NCBI GenBank assembly: GCA_001824635.1
Contig: MHYB01000057.1
Location: 2,108-16,840, forward strand
DNA length: 14,733 bases
Reading direction: 5' to 3'
Origin: Planctomycetes bacterium GWF2_50_10
Lineage (GTDB): Bacteria; Planctomycetota; Phycisphaerae; Sedimentisphaerales; GWF2-50-10
This document shows positions 1-6,416 of this stretch, piece by piece (position 1 is the first letter of the stretch; every line of letters starts with the position of its first letter). The notes beneath the pieces were generated by a model. It was given only the letters and a program-made list of their open reading frames with translations, did not search any database and was not told where the DNA came from. The position numbers and the translations under genes were made by a program.

Positions 1-5
1 GAACT

Positions 6-103
6 TTGAATTTCATCTCGCACTTTTGCACTTTCGAATTCCGCCCTGCACCCCTGCCTCTTGCCTGTTGCCTGTTGCCTCTTGCCTCTTCCTGTCTTCT
101 ATC
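6..103. repeat. Degenerate heptanucleotide tandem repeat (tract D)
   Basis: From about 6 to 103 the sequence reads in 7-bp steps. The clearest part is 55-89, five head-to-tail units of the form TGCCTST (S = C or G). Flanking units such as GCACTTT, TGCACTT, TCGAATT and CCGCCCT keep the same phase but are diverged. The tract stops exactly at the stop codon of the flavin-reductase-like gene that ends at 104 on the other strand, so it occupies its whole visible 3' flank. It belongs to the same family as the tracts at 904, 6333, 9344, 11456 and 12424. The strict core is certain; the diverged edges are a judgement. Confidence 0.75.
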
Positions 104-694
104 TTACTCCTCGCACATCTCCTGCCATTTCACCATTTTCTTTTTGAGATTAAGAGTCCTGCCATCAACCACGAAAGTTCCATCGCCGTTCGCATGGAAC
201 GTCCGCCGCTCTTTTGGCACGGCCTTGACCCACGCCTTGACCACCTCCAAAACGAAGAGATTGTATTTATTTACCCAGCCTGTATCAACTACACGGCATT
301 CAAGGTTTGCCAAACACTCTGCTATAAGCGGAGCCTTGACCTTTTTGGCAGGCAAAGGCGTCAGGCCAAAAGCATCGAACTTATTTACTTCCTTCCCTGA
401 ACAATTGCCTATATCAACCACTTTGCCGATGATATCGACAGCCGGAATCGCGATGACACATTCTTTTGTCTTACGCAGAGCGGCAAAACTGTAATTGTAC
501 GAGCTAACGATACACCCTATTTGCGGCGTAAATTCCATATCCATGTGCCAGCTCATCGTCATGATATTTGCTTTTGTTTTATCCGCCGTCGTCAGCAGAA
601 CAACCGGCCCCGGCTCAATAAGTTGAAATGCCTTTGCCAGCGGCATTTCACTCAACTTAGTTTGCGTCCTGGAAGTTGTTTTCTTAGAACCCAT
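104..694 (-). CDS. Flavin reductase-like (FMN-binding split-barrel) protein
   Basis: A 196-residue protein of the flavin-reductase-like family, small FMN-binding split-barrel proteins that usually act as flavin or FMN-dependent reductases in the cytoplasm. The family pattern is visible: a PGPVVLLTT strand near residues 28-36, NIMTMSWHMDMEF at 43-55 (the usual N-x-MT-xxW segment after strand 2), a hydrophobic strand at 79-84, and GNCSGKEVNKFDAFGL at 96-111, matching the conserved SG-x-xx-DKF region. No signal peptide or membrane segment is seen; the lysine-rich first 15 residues are probably disordered. The ATG at 694 has an AGGAGA Shine-Dalgarno (702-707, minus strand) at a 7-nt spacing, which supports this start. 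It is monocistronic here; the next gene to the right is divergent. The substrate cannot be told from sequence. Family call is secure, exact reaction is not. Confidence 0.88.
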   Translation of the reverse strand: MGSKKTTSRTQTKLSEMPLAKAFQLIEPGPVVLLTTADKTKANIMTMSWHMDMEFTPQIGCIVSSYNYSFAALRKTKECVIAIPAVDIIGKVVDIGNCSGKEVNKFDAFGLTPLPAKKVKAPLIAECLANLECRVVDTGWVNKYNLFVLEVVKAWVKAVPKERRTFHANGDGTFVVDGRTLNLKKKMVKWQEMCEE

Positions 695-903
695 CGAAGT
701 TTCTCCTATTCAAATCCCCGATACGTACCCGCCAAACCATCCCCCATAATTGTCCTAAATCTCTCAAAAAGAGTAAACAATTTTTCCACCGACTTAGAGG
801 TACTAGGGAAAAGAGGATTAGACACCAGCAAAGAGGCAAACATGTTTGCACTCATTGCAATATGCACTCCGCGCACCTTCAAGCACTTACGCAACTTCTC
901 TCT

Positions 904-931
904 TGCCTTTTGCCTTTTGCCTTCTCCCTCT
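904..931. repeat. Short heptanucleotide repeat (tract E)
   Basis: Units TGCCTTT, TGCCTTT, TGCCTTC and TCCCTCT follow each other with a strict 7-bp step; less perfect units continue on both sides. The unit is almost the same as the TGCCTST unit at 55-89, so the two tracts flank the flavin-reductase-like gene on both sides in the same orientation. Confidence 0.7.
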
Positions 932-1072
932 CCCACCTATCGCCTCGAAACCGAAGGCCCCCACCCTGTACCCAGGATGCAAAAACGCGAACTCGCCGTC
1001 GTATAATATCATCTGCCGGGCGACTCAAACGCGGGCCTCCTTCCTTTTTCGAGCCTTGTTGTTCCCCTTCAA

Positions 1073-1101
1073 TTGCATTTTAGCCATCTTTCTGGTATAA
1101 T
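1073..1101 (+). promoter_or_regulatory. Sigma-70-type promoter for the cyclophilin gene
   Basis: TTGCAT (1073-1078) and a perfect TATAAT (1096-1101) are 17 bp apart. Predicted transcription start is near 1108, about 25 nt upstream of the ATG at 1133. This also rules out the in-frame ATG at 1073 as the translation start, because it would lie inside the -35 box. Confidence 0.8.
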
Positions 1102-1132
1102 CTTTTATATATTTTTCAGGAGAATTGGAGAA

Positions 1133-1879
1133 ATGCGTACTGCTTTTTTCACTTTATTATTGCTCGTTTTAACTACCTCATCCGCCTTCGCCGCAAACCC
1201 CGTAGTCCGTCTCCAGATAACCGGTGCCGTAACTGGAACTATCGATATCGAACTCTACCCCGACAAAACCCCCGTCACCGTCGCAAACTTCGTCAGCTAT
1301 GTCAAAGCAGGCTTCTACAATAATCTCATCTTCCACCGCGTTGTTAACTCAGGATTCTATATTGTCCAAGGCGGCGGCTTTGATACAAACTTTATTCAAA
1401 AAACAGCCGGCCTACTCCCTCCAATTCTAAATGAGAGTTCAAACAGACTCTCGAATACTCGCGGAACTATCGCAATGGCCAGAACAGAAGCAGCTGATTC
1501 CGCAACTTCGCAATTTTATTTCAATGTCCAAAATAATGATGGTTTCAATTATGGCACGCTCGATAACGTTTGGGTCTATAACCCAAATGGCAATTATTTA
1601 TATCAGCATAAATTTACCCAGGTCGGCTACTGTGTTTTTGGAACCGTGGTCGCCGGCATGGGAGTTGTCGATCTAATTGCTGCATACCCAACCACAGACG
1701 ATGTTCCAAATGACAATATTATAATACAATCAGCCACCATCATAACCCCCGGCCCCGCATGCGCACAGTTCCCCAAAGGCGACATAAATTTCGATTGCCG
1801 GGTGAATTTCAAGGATTTCGCCCTGCTTTCGGCCAACTGGGCCATGTGCAATTCGTTGATTACCCCCTGCAGTTGGTAA
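1133..1879 (+). CDS. Secreted cyclophilin-type peptidyl-prolyl isomerase with C-terminal dockerin-like module
   Basis: A 248-residue exported peptidyl-prolyl cis-trans isomerase, which would speed prolyl isomerisation of proteins outside the cytoplasm. Residues 1-20 are a signal peptide (hydrophobic LLLLVLTTSS core, likely cut AFA|AN). Residues 22-205 are a cyclophilin domain: the catalytic F67-H68-R69, the VQGGG motif at 78-82, GTIAMAR at 111-117 and SQFYFNV at 126-132 are in the usual order. Residues 213-248 hold one dockerin-like EF-hand loop, GDINFDCRVNFKD, with acidic or Asn ligands at 217, 219, 221, 225 and 228, then a LLSANW helix and closing cysteines. Such single modules end many planctomycete secreted proteins. 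The start follows from the GGAG ribosome-binding site just upstream (1127-1130) and from the signal peptide starting there. The Nudix gene follows 81 nt later on the same strand; whether the two are cotranscribed is open. Confidence 0.93.
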   Translation: MRTAFFTLLLLVLTTSSAFAANPVVRLQITGAVTGTIDIELYPDKTPVTVANFVSYVKAGFYNNLIFHRVVNSGFYIVQGGGFDTNFIQKTAGLLPPILNESSNRLSNTRGTIAMARTEAADSATSQFYFNVQNNDGFNYGTLDNVWVYNPNGNYLYQHKFTQVGYCVFGTVVAGMGVVDLIAAYPTTDDVPNDNIIIQSATIITPGPACAQFPKGDINFDCRVNFKDFALLSANWAMCNSLITPCSW

Positions 1880-1923
1880 ATGCCGTCGTACAAAATTCAT
1901 TATACAGCCGCAACTTGCGCCTG

Positions 1924-1929
1924 TATAAT
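1924..1929 (+). promoter_or_regulatory. Possible -10 box for the Nudix gene
   Basis: A perfect TATAAT lies 31 nt before the ATG at 1961, in the 81-bp gap after the cyclophilin gene. The region 17-18 bp upstream (TTATAC near 1900) is a poor -35 match. It could give the Nudix gene its own transcript, but a lone -10 hexamer is weak evidence in an AT-rich gap. Confidence 0.35.
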
Positions 1930-1960
1930 CCACCCCCGTTTTAATTTTGAAAGATTTTAT

Positions 1961-2575
1961 ATGGCAGAAGAACAGGTATTAGTCGTTGAAACCAAGCTCG
2001 TTGAAACCCAGGGCCTTTTCCATGGCCTCCAGTTCGATGTCAAACGCTATATAGACACGCTCTTCGTAAAATCCGCCCTGCGCTTCATGCCCCGCTCGCA
2101 GGCCGAAAATGACCCAACCTACAAGCAGCTAATCCCTTACGTCCTGATGACCCACAACGGCTCAGTCCTGAGCTACGTCCGCGGCAAACGCGCCGGCGAA
2201 ACCCGCCTCGTCTCAAAACGATCCATAGGCATAGGCGGCCACATCAACCCCGCCGACGATGCCCCTCTCTTCGGCGAACCATACGCCACCTACCTGGCCG
2301 CGGTCGAACGTGAGATAAAAGAAGAAGTCGACGTCCAGGCCAACTACACCGACCGAGTCGTCGCGCTGCTGAATGATGATACAAACGAAGTCGGCAAAGT
2401 ACATCTCGGCATCGTCCACCTCTGGAACCTGGATGCCCCCGCCGTCACCCGCCGTGAGCAGATGATAACCCAGCTCGAATTCATCCCCATCCCCAAACTG
2501 CGGGAAATGCGAGAAACAATGGAAACATGGTCCGCCCTGTGCCTCGACGGCATAGAAAAGATGCAGGCACAATAA
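1961..2575 (+). CDS. Nudix-family hydrolase (predicted phosphoesterase, MutT-like)
   Basis: A 204-residue cytoplasmic protein of the Nudix superfamily, whose members hydrolyse nucleoside diphosphates linked to another moiety. The second half of the Nudix box is clear, R117-E-I-K-E-E-V123, giving the two metal-binding glutamates E121 and E122, and a GIGGHINP segment at 91-97 supplies the glycine at the start of the box. Between them lie about 19 residues instead of the usual spacing, and the late glycine of the box is D124. This matches the predicted-phosphoesterase MutT subgroup better than classical MutT. Preceding it, RSQAENDPTYKQLIPYVLM and SYVRGKRAGETRL look like the strand pair before the box. 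The ATG at 1961 fits the start of similarity; 27 extra in-frame codons upstream would overlap the -10 box and look non-coding. The ribosome-binding site is weak (GAAAGA). Substrate unknown. Confidence 0.8.
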   Translation: MAEEQVLVVETKLVETQGLFHGLQFDVKRYIDTLFVKSALRFMPRSQAENDPTYKQLIPYVLMTHNGSVLSYVRGKRAGETRLVSKRSIGIGGHINPADDAPLFGEPYATYLAAVEREIKEEVDVQANYTDRVVALLNDDTNEVGKVHLGIVHLWNLDAPAVTRREQMITQLEFIPIPKLREMRETMETWSALCLDGIEKMQAQ

Positions 2576-2721
2576 TCGCCGCCTAGAGACCGGAAAAAGC
2601 CACTCCCTCGAACATCATCGCCAGGCTTCTTGTGCTCACTCCTATTTTCATCACTTAAAAATTTAGATTGCGCAGTTAGCCAGGAAGAAATATTTCTTAC
2701 AAACTTCATTTATTTTATATC

Positions 2722-2750
2722 TTGATAGAATTTAAGACCCACTATATTAT
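2722..2750 (+). promoter_or_regulatory. Promoter of the membrane-protein gene
   Basis: TTGATA (2722-2727) and TATTAT (2745-2750) are exactly 17 bp apart. Expected transcript start is near 2757, leaving a short leader with an AAGGAGA ribosome-binding site (2767-2773) and ATG at 2779. In-frame ATGs at 2755 and farther upstream fall before or at the transcript start and can be discarded. Confidence 0.75.
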
Positions 2751-2778
2751 ACTTATGAAATTTGGTAAGGAGATATCC

Positions 2779-3636
2779 ATGTTTAAAAGTGCTTTTCCAG
2801 CAGCTTTATTGGCTATAGTATTTGGATTCGGGCTTGGCAGCATTCCGGGGTTGAACTCACATCTGCACTGGAATTTATGGTATGTGATCCCAATCAGCGG
2901 TGTCCTTTTTGGCATCGTTGTGGGAGGAATACAATTTGGGTACTGCTTTTTAACCAATCAATTCGCCACTAAATTGTTAATAGTTTACCTGGCTTGTGCA
3001 ACTTTATTGGGATATTTAGCTGTTGATTACGGAATATATAATTCTGCAAGAATTAATCTTTCCAATGTTGAGGGTATCGACGATGGCGAGCATAAGCTTC
3101 GCGATTTAATTTCATTTTGGGAATATATAAAAATGAACAATGGCTCATCATCGGTTGAGACCAGACATGGAACGAATATAATGGAGATCGGGGCCCTAGG
3201 CTCAACAATATCCTATATCGCCGATCTCATGGGGGCTGCATTGGGAACAGTTGGTGTCGTGTTGGTTTGTAAAGGTAAATACCCATTCTGCCTTCCCTGC
3301 CAAAAATATAAAAAACGTGAGCAAGCATTTAGTATCCAGTTTAAATATGAACAATTATTGGCAGACCAAATATTCACTGGAATTCGGGAGCGAATTGTAC
3401 ACGGGTCATACACTGACCTTATGCAAAATTTGAATGAATTAGCAATAATTCACCAGGATAGTAAAGGTGATATGATCATTGACGTAGATCAGCGATTTTG
3501 CCCTATGTGCTATGAGGCCACAATTTTAGGAAATGTTCAACATCGCAAAGGTAAGGATTGGCAGGAGGCAGATGATCTGAAATTCGCGTTCACTTCTCAG
3601 CCTGGAGCGCATTTCGAGGTTCCTAAACCTGAGTGA
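2779..3636 (+). CDS. Unrecognised membrane protein with two CxxC pairs
   Basis: A 285-residue protein that I do not recognise. Four hydrophobic segments are visible, near residues 5-22, 34-56, 64-84 and 139-164. A roughly 55-residue polar loop between the third and fourth contains the fragment GIDDGEHKLRD. After the last segment comes a soluble tail of about 120 residues with a basic stretch (KYKKR) at 176-180 and two cysteine pairs, FCLPC at 170-174 and FCPMC at 240-244. The repeated F-C-x-x-C form suggests a joint zinc site or redox pair, but no known domain is evident. The start is fixed by AAGGAGA 5 nt before the ATG, and by the promoter just upstream. Compared with its neighbours the gene uses many A/T-ending codons (Ile ATA/ATT, Leu TTA/TTG, Asn AAT), which hints at recent acquisition or low expression. 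It converges on the infC terminator and stands alone. Confidence 0.72.
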   Translation: MFKSAFPAALLAIVFGFGLGSIPGLNSHLHWNLWYVIPISGVLFGIVVGGIQFGYCFLTNQFATKLLIVYLACATLLGYLAVDYGIYNSARINLSNVEGIDDGEHKLRDLISFWEYIKMNNGSSSVETRHGTNIMEIGALGSTISYIADLMGAALGTVGVVLVCKGKYPFCLPCQKYKKREQAFSIQFKYEQLLADQIFTGIRERIVHGSYTDLMQNLNELAIIHQDSKGDMIIDVDQRFCPMCYEATILGNVQHRKGKDWQEADDLKFAFTSQPGAHFEVPKPE

Positions 3637-3722
3637 TAAATTCGTACTATAGTTGCTTTAACAACCTTGTCTGGAAACCCCGATCGATCTGCTCCTCTTC
3701 CACTAATCTTAAAGGTGCGCAT

Positions 3723-3749
3723 AAAAAAGGCGGCCGAAGCGACCGCCTT
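3723..3749 (-). terminator. Intrinsic terminator after infC
   Basis: Read on the minus strand, a 7-bp GC-rich stem (AAGGCGG pairing with CCGCCTT, 3743-3749 and 3727-3733) with a 9-nt loop is followed by a run of T (3728-3723). It sits 36 nt past the infC stop codon and ends the thrS-infC transcript. The other strand lacks a T run, so it should not serve the converging gene well. Confidence 0.85.
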
Positions 3750-3784
3750 AAAATAATCAATAATCACTAATCAATTATCAATGT

Positions 3785-4297
3785 TTATCCCTTAGGCCCA
3801 AGCACCAGCGTTATTCGTTTGCCCAGCATCAGCGGGTTTCTCTCAACCTTTGACACTGGTTCCAAAATAGTGACTATTTCCTTGATCAAGGCGTAGCCCT
3901 GATCTGCGTGCTGCATTTCCCGGCCGCGGAACATCATCGTAAACTGTACTTTATTGCCTTTTACAAGGAACTCCCTGGCGTGATTTATCTTGATTTCCTG
4001 ATCGTGCTTGTCGATCTCGGGCCGCAGGCGTATTTCCTTAAGCGTCACCACATGCTGCTTCTTGGCCGCGAGCTTGTCTTTACGCTTTTGCTCGTAAAGC
4101 CACTTGCCGTAATCCATCACCCGGCAAACCGGCGGCTCGCTGTTTGGCGACACCTCAACGAGGTCAAGCCCCGTCTCGCGTGCCCTTGCCAGCCCTTCAT
4201 CTATCGTTACCACCCCTAACTGATTGTTACCTTCATCAATAAGCCTTACATGGCTTACCCGGATCTTTTCGTTGATCCTTAATCCCTGTTTACTGAT
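3785..4297 (-). CDS. infC: Translation initiation factor IF-3
   Basis: IF-3 binds the 30S ribosomal subunit, keeps it apart from 50S and checks the start codon and initiator tRNA. With the AUC start at 4297 the protein is 170 residues, the family's normal length. The N-terminal domain begins RINEKIRVSHVRLI at residues 7-20, followed by DEGLARARETGLDLVEV and the PPVCR-x-MDYGK block (MDYGK at 61-65); a lysine-rich linker around 66-82 (EQKRKDKLAAKK) leads to the C-terminal domain with IRLRPEID, the FRGRE loop at 123-127 and the C-terminal GKRITLVLGP strand. No ATG, GTG or TTG occurs in frame between the upstream TAA and the GTG at 4213, and starting at that GTG would delete the first 28 conserved residues. 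It lies 29 nt downstream of thrS, the classic order, and is followed at once by a terminator. Confidence 0.97.
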   Translation of the reverse strand: MSKQGLRINEKIRVSHVRLIDEGNNQLGVVTIDEGLARARETGLDLVEVSPNSEPPVCRVMDYGKWLYEQKRKDKLAAKKQHVVTLKEIRLRPEIDKHDQEIKINHAREFLVKGNKVQFTMMFRGREMQHADQGYALIKEIVTILEPVSKVERNPLMLGKRITLVLGPKG

Positions 4298-4310
4298 TGG
4301 CTTCTCCTTT
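4295..4310 (-). promoter_or_regulatory. infC ribosome-binding site with AUC start codon
   Basis: On the minus strand a strong AAAGGAG (4304-4310) is followed 6 nt later by ATC (4297-4295), which begins the conserved IF-3 reading frame. In Escherichia coli infC starts with AUU, and IF-3 represses its own synthesis because it rejects non-canonical start codons; the same logic is expected here. Confidence 0.88.
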
Positions 4311-4326
4311 CGAATTTAATCGAAAA

Positions 4327-6243
4327 TTATAATTCCAGGCCCAAATCCTGGTTCTCAACTTTACTTTTCACTATTGCTACAAACTCATCCACGCCCAGGG
4401 TCTTGCTCTGGTTCAATCCGCGGATACGCACGTTCACGCTGTTTGTTTCGGCCTCTTTGGGCCCCACAACAACCATATACGGCAGCCTGTCCGCATGGGC
4501 ACGAACTATTTTGCCGTTAACCTTCTCATCTGTCAAATCTATACCGACCCGCATGCCCGCATCAAACAACTTTTTATACAGCCCGTTGGCATACTCATTG
4601 GTCTTTTCGCTTATCGTCATCACCCGCATCTGCTCAGGAGCAAGCCAAAGCGGCATATTTCCGCCAAAATGCTCGATCAGGATACCGATGAACCGCTCCA
4701 GCGACCCTAAGATCGCCCTGTGCAGCATTACAGGAGTCTTTTCAGTATTATCTTTATCGGTATAAGTCAACTCAAATCTTTGCGGCATTGAAAAATCAAG
4801 CTGTATCGTACCAAGCTGCCAGGGCCTGTTGAGGCAGTCGCGGATGTGGAAGTCGATTTTCGGCCCATAAAACGCCCCATCGCCTTCATTGATCTTATAT
4901 TGCAGACCCTTGTGCTCCAAAGCTCCCTTAAGAGCATTGGTAGCAATATCCCATATCTCATCGGAACCGATATGCTTTTCAGGCTTTGTGGAAACTTCGA
5001 TCGTGAAATCGCCAAACCCGAATGCCTTATAAATCTCAAAAACCAGGTTGATAACCCCCACCACCTCCGCCTCTATCTGCTGCGGGGTGCAGAAGATATG
5101 TGCGTCGTCCTGGGTAAACTGCCTTACCCGCACCAGGCCATGCATAACTCCGCTGGCCTCGTACCTGTGCACAAGCCCAAGCTCCGCCACCCGCATCGGG
5201 AATTCCTTATATGAATGCGGCCGGGACTTGTAAACCAGCAGCCCGCCGGGACAGTTCATCGGCTTAACGGCGTATGTGATCTCATCCACCGTCGTAAAAT
5301 ACATGTTTTCTTTATAATTATCCCAGTGCCCGCTCTTGTGCCACAGGCTCTCATTGAGCATTATCGGCGTCTTGATCTCCTGGTAGCCGTACTTGCGATG
5401 CACCTTCCGCCAGAAATCAATTACGCTGTTCCAGATAACCATACCTTTTGGATGGAAGAACGCAAAACCCGGCCCTTCCTCGTGAAAGCTGAACAAATCA
5501 AGCTGCTTGCCCAATATCCGGTGATCCCGCTTTTTGGCCTCTTCCAGCATATTAAGGTATGAATCTAAATCCTTCTGCGTTGGCCAAGCCGTCCCGTAAA
5601 CGCGCTGGAGCATTTTTTCTTTTGCGTCACCATGCCAGTACGCCCCCGCCACAGACATTATCTTGAATGCCCCGATCTTGCCCGTGCTGGAAACGTGCGG
5701 CCCACGGCAAAGGTCCTCAAACCCGTCGCCGTGAGTGTAAAAACTCATAACATCGCCAAGTGCCCTATTGACGTTATCGGTTTTATACCTGTCGCCTTCG
5801 ACCCTCTTTAGAGCATCGGCCCTGCTCATCTCGATTCGTTTGATGGGCTTATCAGCCTTAGCGATCTCAGCCATCTTGCCTTCAATCCTGGCAAAATCGT
5901 CGGGCTTGATCGGCGTATCCAGGTCTATATCGTAATAATAGCCATCCTGCACCGTCGGCCCATATACCAGCTTAGCCTCCGGCCACAAGGCTTTTATCGC
6001 TTCCGCCATTACATGGGCACTGCTGTGACGCAGTATCTCCATGCCTTCTTTATCTTTAAGTGTGATTATCGCCAGCTTGACTTCGCCCGCAATCGGCGTA
6101 TCCAGATCAATCAGTTTGCCGCCTATTTTCGCAGCGACCGCCGCCTTGGCAAGCCCTGCGCCTATCTTAAGTGCAACTTCCCCCGCTGTTATCCCGTCCT
6201 GTGCCTCTATGACTTTGCCGTCAGGTAAAACAATCTTCGCCAT
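4327..6243 (-). CDS. thrS: Threonyl-tRNA synthetase
   Basis: Charges tRNA-Thr with threonine and edits mischarged seryl-tRNA; cytoplasmic, class II. The 638 residues match the full bacterial form. Domain order: a TGS domain (about 1-62), the editing domain with HSSAH (H73, H77) and LCRGPH (C179, H183), the catalytic core (about 245-530) with motif 1 around 268-293, motif 2 around 351-382 and motif 3 (HRAILGSLERF from 508), and the anticodon-binding domain (about 535-638). The three zinc ligands that select threonine are present at C331, H382 and H508. The ATG at 6243 is preferred over an adjacent TTG at 6246; no strong Shine-Dalgarno precedes either. It is the first gene of a thrS-infC operon with a promoter about 35 nt upstream. 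No T-box leader is possible in the short 5' region. Confidence 0.98.
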   Translation of the reverse strand: MAKIVLPDGKVIEAQDGITAGEVALKIGAGLAKAAVAAKIGGKLIDLDTPIAGEVKLAIITLKDKEGMEILRHSSAHVMAEAIKALWPEAKLVYGPTVQDGYYYDIDLDTPIKPDDFARIEGKMAEIAKADKPIKRIEMSRADALKRVEGDRYKTDNVNRALGDVMSFYTHGDGFEDLCRGPHVSSTGKIGAFKIMSVAGAYWHGDAKEKMLQRVYGTAWPTQKDLDSYLNMLEEAKKRDHRILGKQLDLFSFHEEGPGFAFFHPKGMVIWNSVIDFWRKVHRKYGYQEIKTPIMLNESLWHKSGHWDNYKENMYFTTVDEITYAVKPMNCPGGLLVYKSRPHSYKEFPMRVAELGLVHRYEASGVMHGLVRVRQFTQDDAHIFCTPQQIEAEVVGVINLVFEIYKAFGFGDFTIEVSTKPEKHIGSDEIWDIATNALKGALEHKGLQYKINEGDGAFYGPKIDFHIRDCLNRPWQLGTIQLDFSMPQRFELTYTDKDNTEKTPVMLHRAILGSLERFIGILIEHFGGNMPLWLAPEQMRVMTISEKTNEYANGLYKKLFDAGMRVGIDLTDEKVNGKIVRAHADRLPYMVVVGPKEAETNSVNVRIRGLNQSKTLGVDEFVAIVKSKVENQDLGLEL

Positions 6244-6278
6244 CAAAAAATCCAGTCAATTAGCCTTTAAAACACAAT

Positions 6279-6308
6279 AGAATACCCAAAAGCCACCTCC
6301 TCTGTCAA
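6279..6308 (-). promoter_or_regulatory. Promoter of the thrS-infC operon
   Basis: On the minus strand a perfect TTGACA (6308-6303) is followed after 18 bp by TATTCT (6284-6279). Transcription would start near 6272 and leave a leader of about 30 nt before the thrS ATG, too short for an attenuator or T-box. Confidence 0.75.
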
Positions 6309-6332
6309 GAAAAGCCTTCTGTCGTTTCCTGC

Positions 6333-6416
6333 TTTGAATTTGGAGTTTTGTTTTTTTGGACTTGTTTGTGATTTGGTATTTGGTGCTGGGAATTTTCTTC
6401 TACTGTTCTCTGCTTA
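6333..6416. repeat. Degenerate heptanucleotide tandem repeat (tract A)
   Basis: Twelve consecutive 7-bp units can be read without a gap, for example TTTGAAT, TTTGTTT, CTTGTTT, GTGATTT, GGTATTT, GGAATTT, CTGTTCT and CTGCTTA. The 13-mer GATTTGGTATTTG at 6370-6382 recurs exactly at 11468-11480 in tract B. The tract fills most of the gap between thrS and the metallo-hydrolase gene and runs about 17 bp into the latter, supplying its last codons. Confidence 0.7.

Larger units (their letters stand above)
695..1132. other. Divergent intergenic region, no gene recognised
   Basis: This 438-bp gap separates the divergent flavin-reductase-like and cyclophilin genes. It contains the AGGAGA ribosome-binding site of the left gene, a short heptad repeat at 904-931 and the rightward promoter at 1073-1101. 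Open frames crossing it translate to low-complexity sequence from the pyrimidine-rich repeat and have no ribosome-binding site or protein character. No tRNA, SRP, 6S or riboswitch fold was recognised. I found no convincing -35/-10 pair for the leftward gene. Confidence 0.6.

Noticed and set aside
55..89. CRISPR-like array
   Set aside because: The repeat unit is only 7 bp with no spacers, and no cas gene is present.
706..936. 76-codon open frame on the minus strand between the flavin-reductase-like and cyclophilin genes
   Set aside because: Its N-terminus is the low-complexity translation of the TGCCTTT repeat (GEGEGKRQKAREK), it has no ribosome-binding site and the rest resembles no protein family.
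521..1006. 161-codon open frame on the plus strand
   Set aside because: It runs antisense through the start of the flavin-reductase-like gene and into the repeat region, with no start signals.
996..1016. Short similarity GCCGTCGTAYAA near 1000 and again near 1882
   Set aside because: Only about 12 bp match with one difference, too little to call a repeat or operator.
1073..1132. Twenty extra in-frame codons before the cyclophilin signal peptide
   Set aside because: The upstream ATG overlaps the -35 box, and the signal peptide and ribosome-binding site both point to the ATG at 1133.
1880..1960. Extended N-terminus of the Nudix protein
   Set aside because: The extra 27 codons overlap a TATAAT box and do not look like protein; the ATG at 1961 starts the plausible domain.
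3653..3668. Small inverted repeat GTTG...CAAC after the membrane-protein gene
   Set aside because: A 4-bp stem without a T run is not credible as a terminator.
4211..4213. GTG as the start of infC
   Set aside because: It would remove the conserved RINEKIRVSHVRLI segment and has no suitable ribosome-binding site; ATC at 4297 does.
6247..6330. T-box or other threonine-sensing leader before thrS
   Set aside because: The promoter lies only about 35 nt upstream of the start codon, leaving no room, and no T-box sequence is seen.
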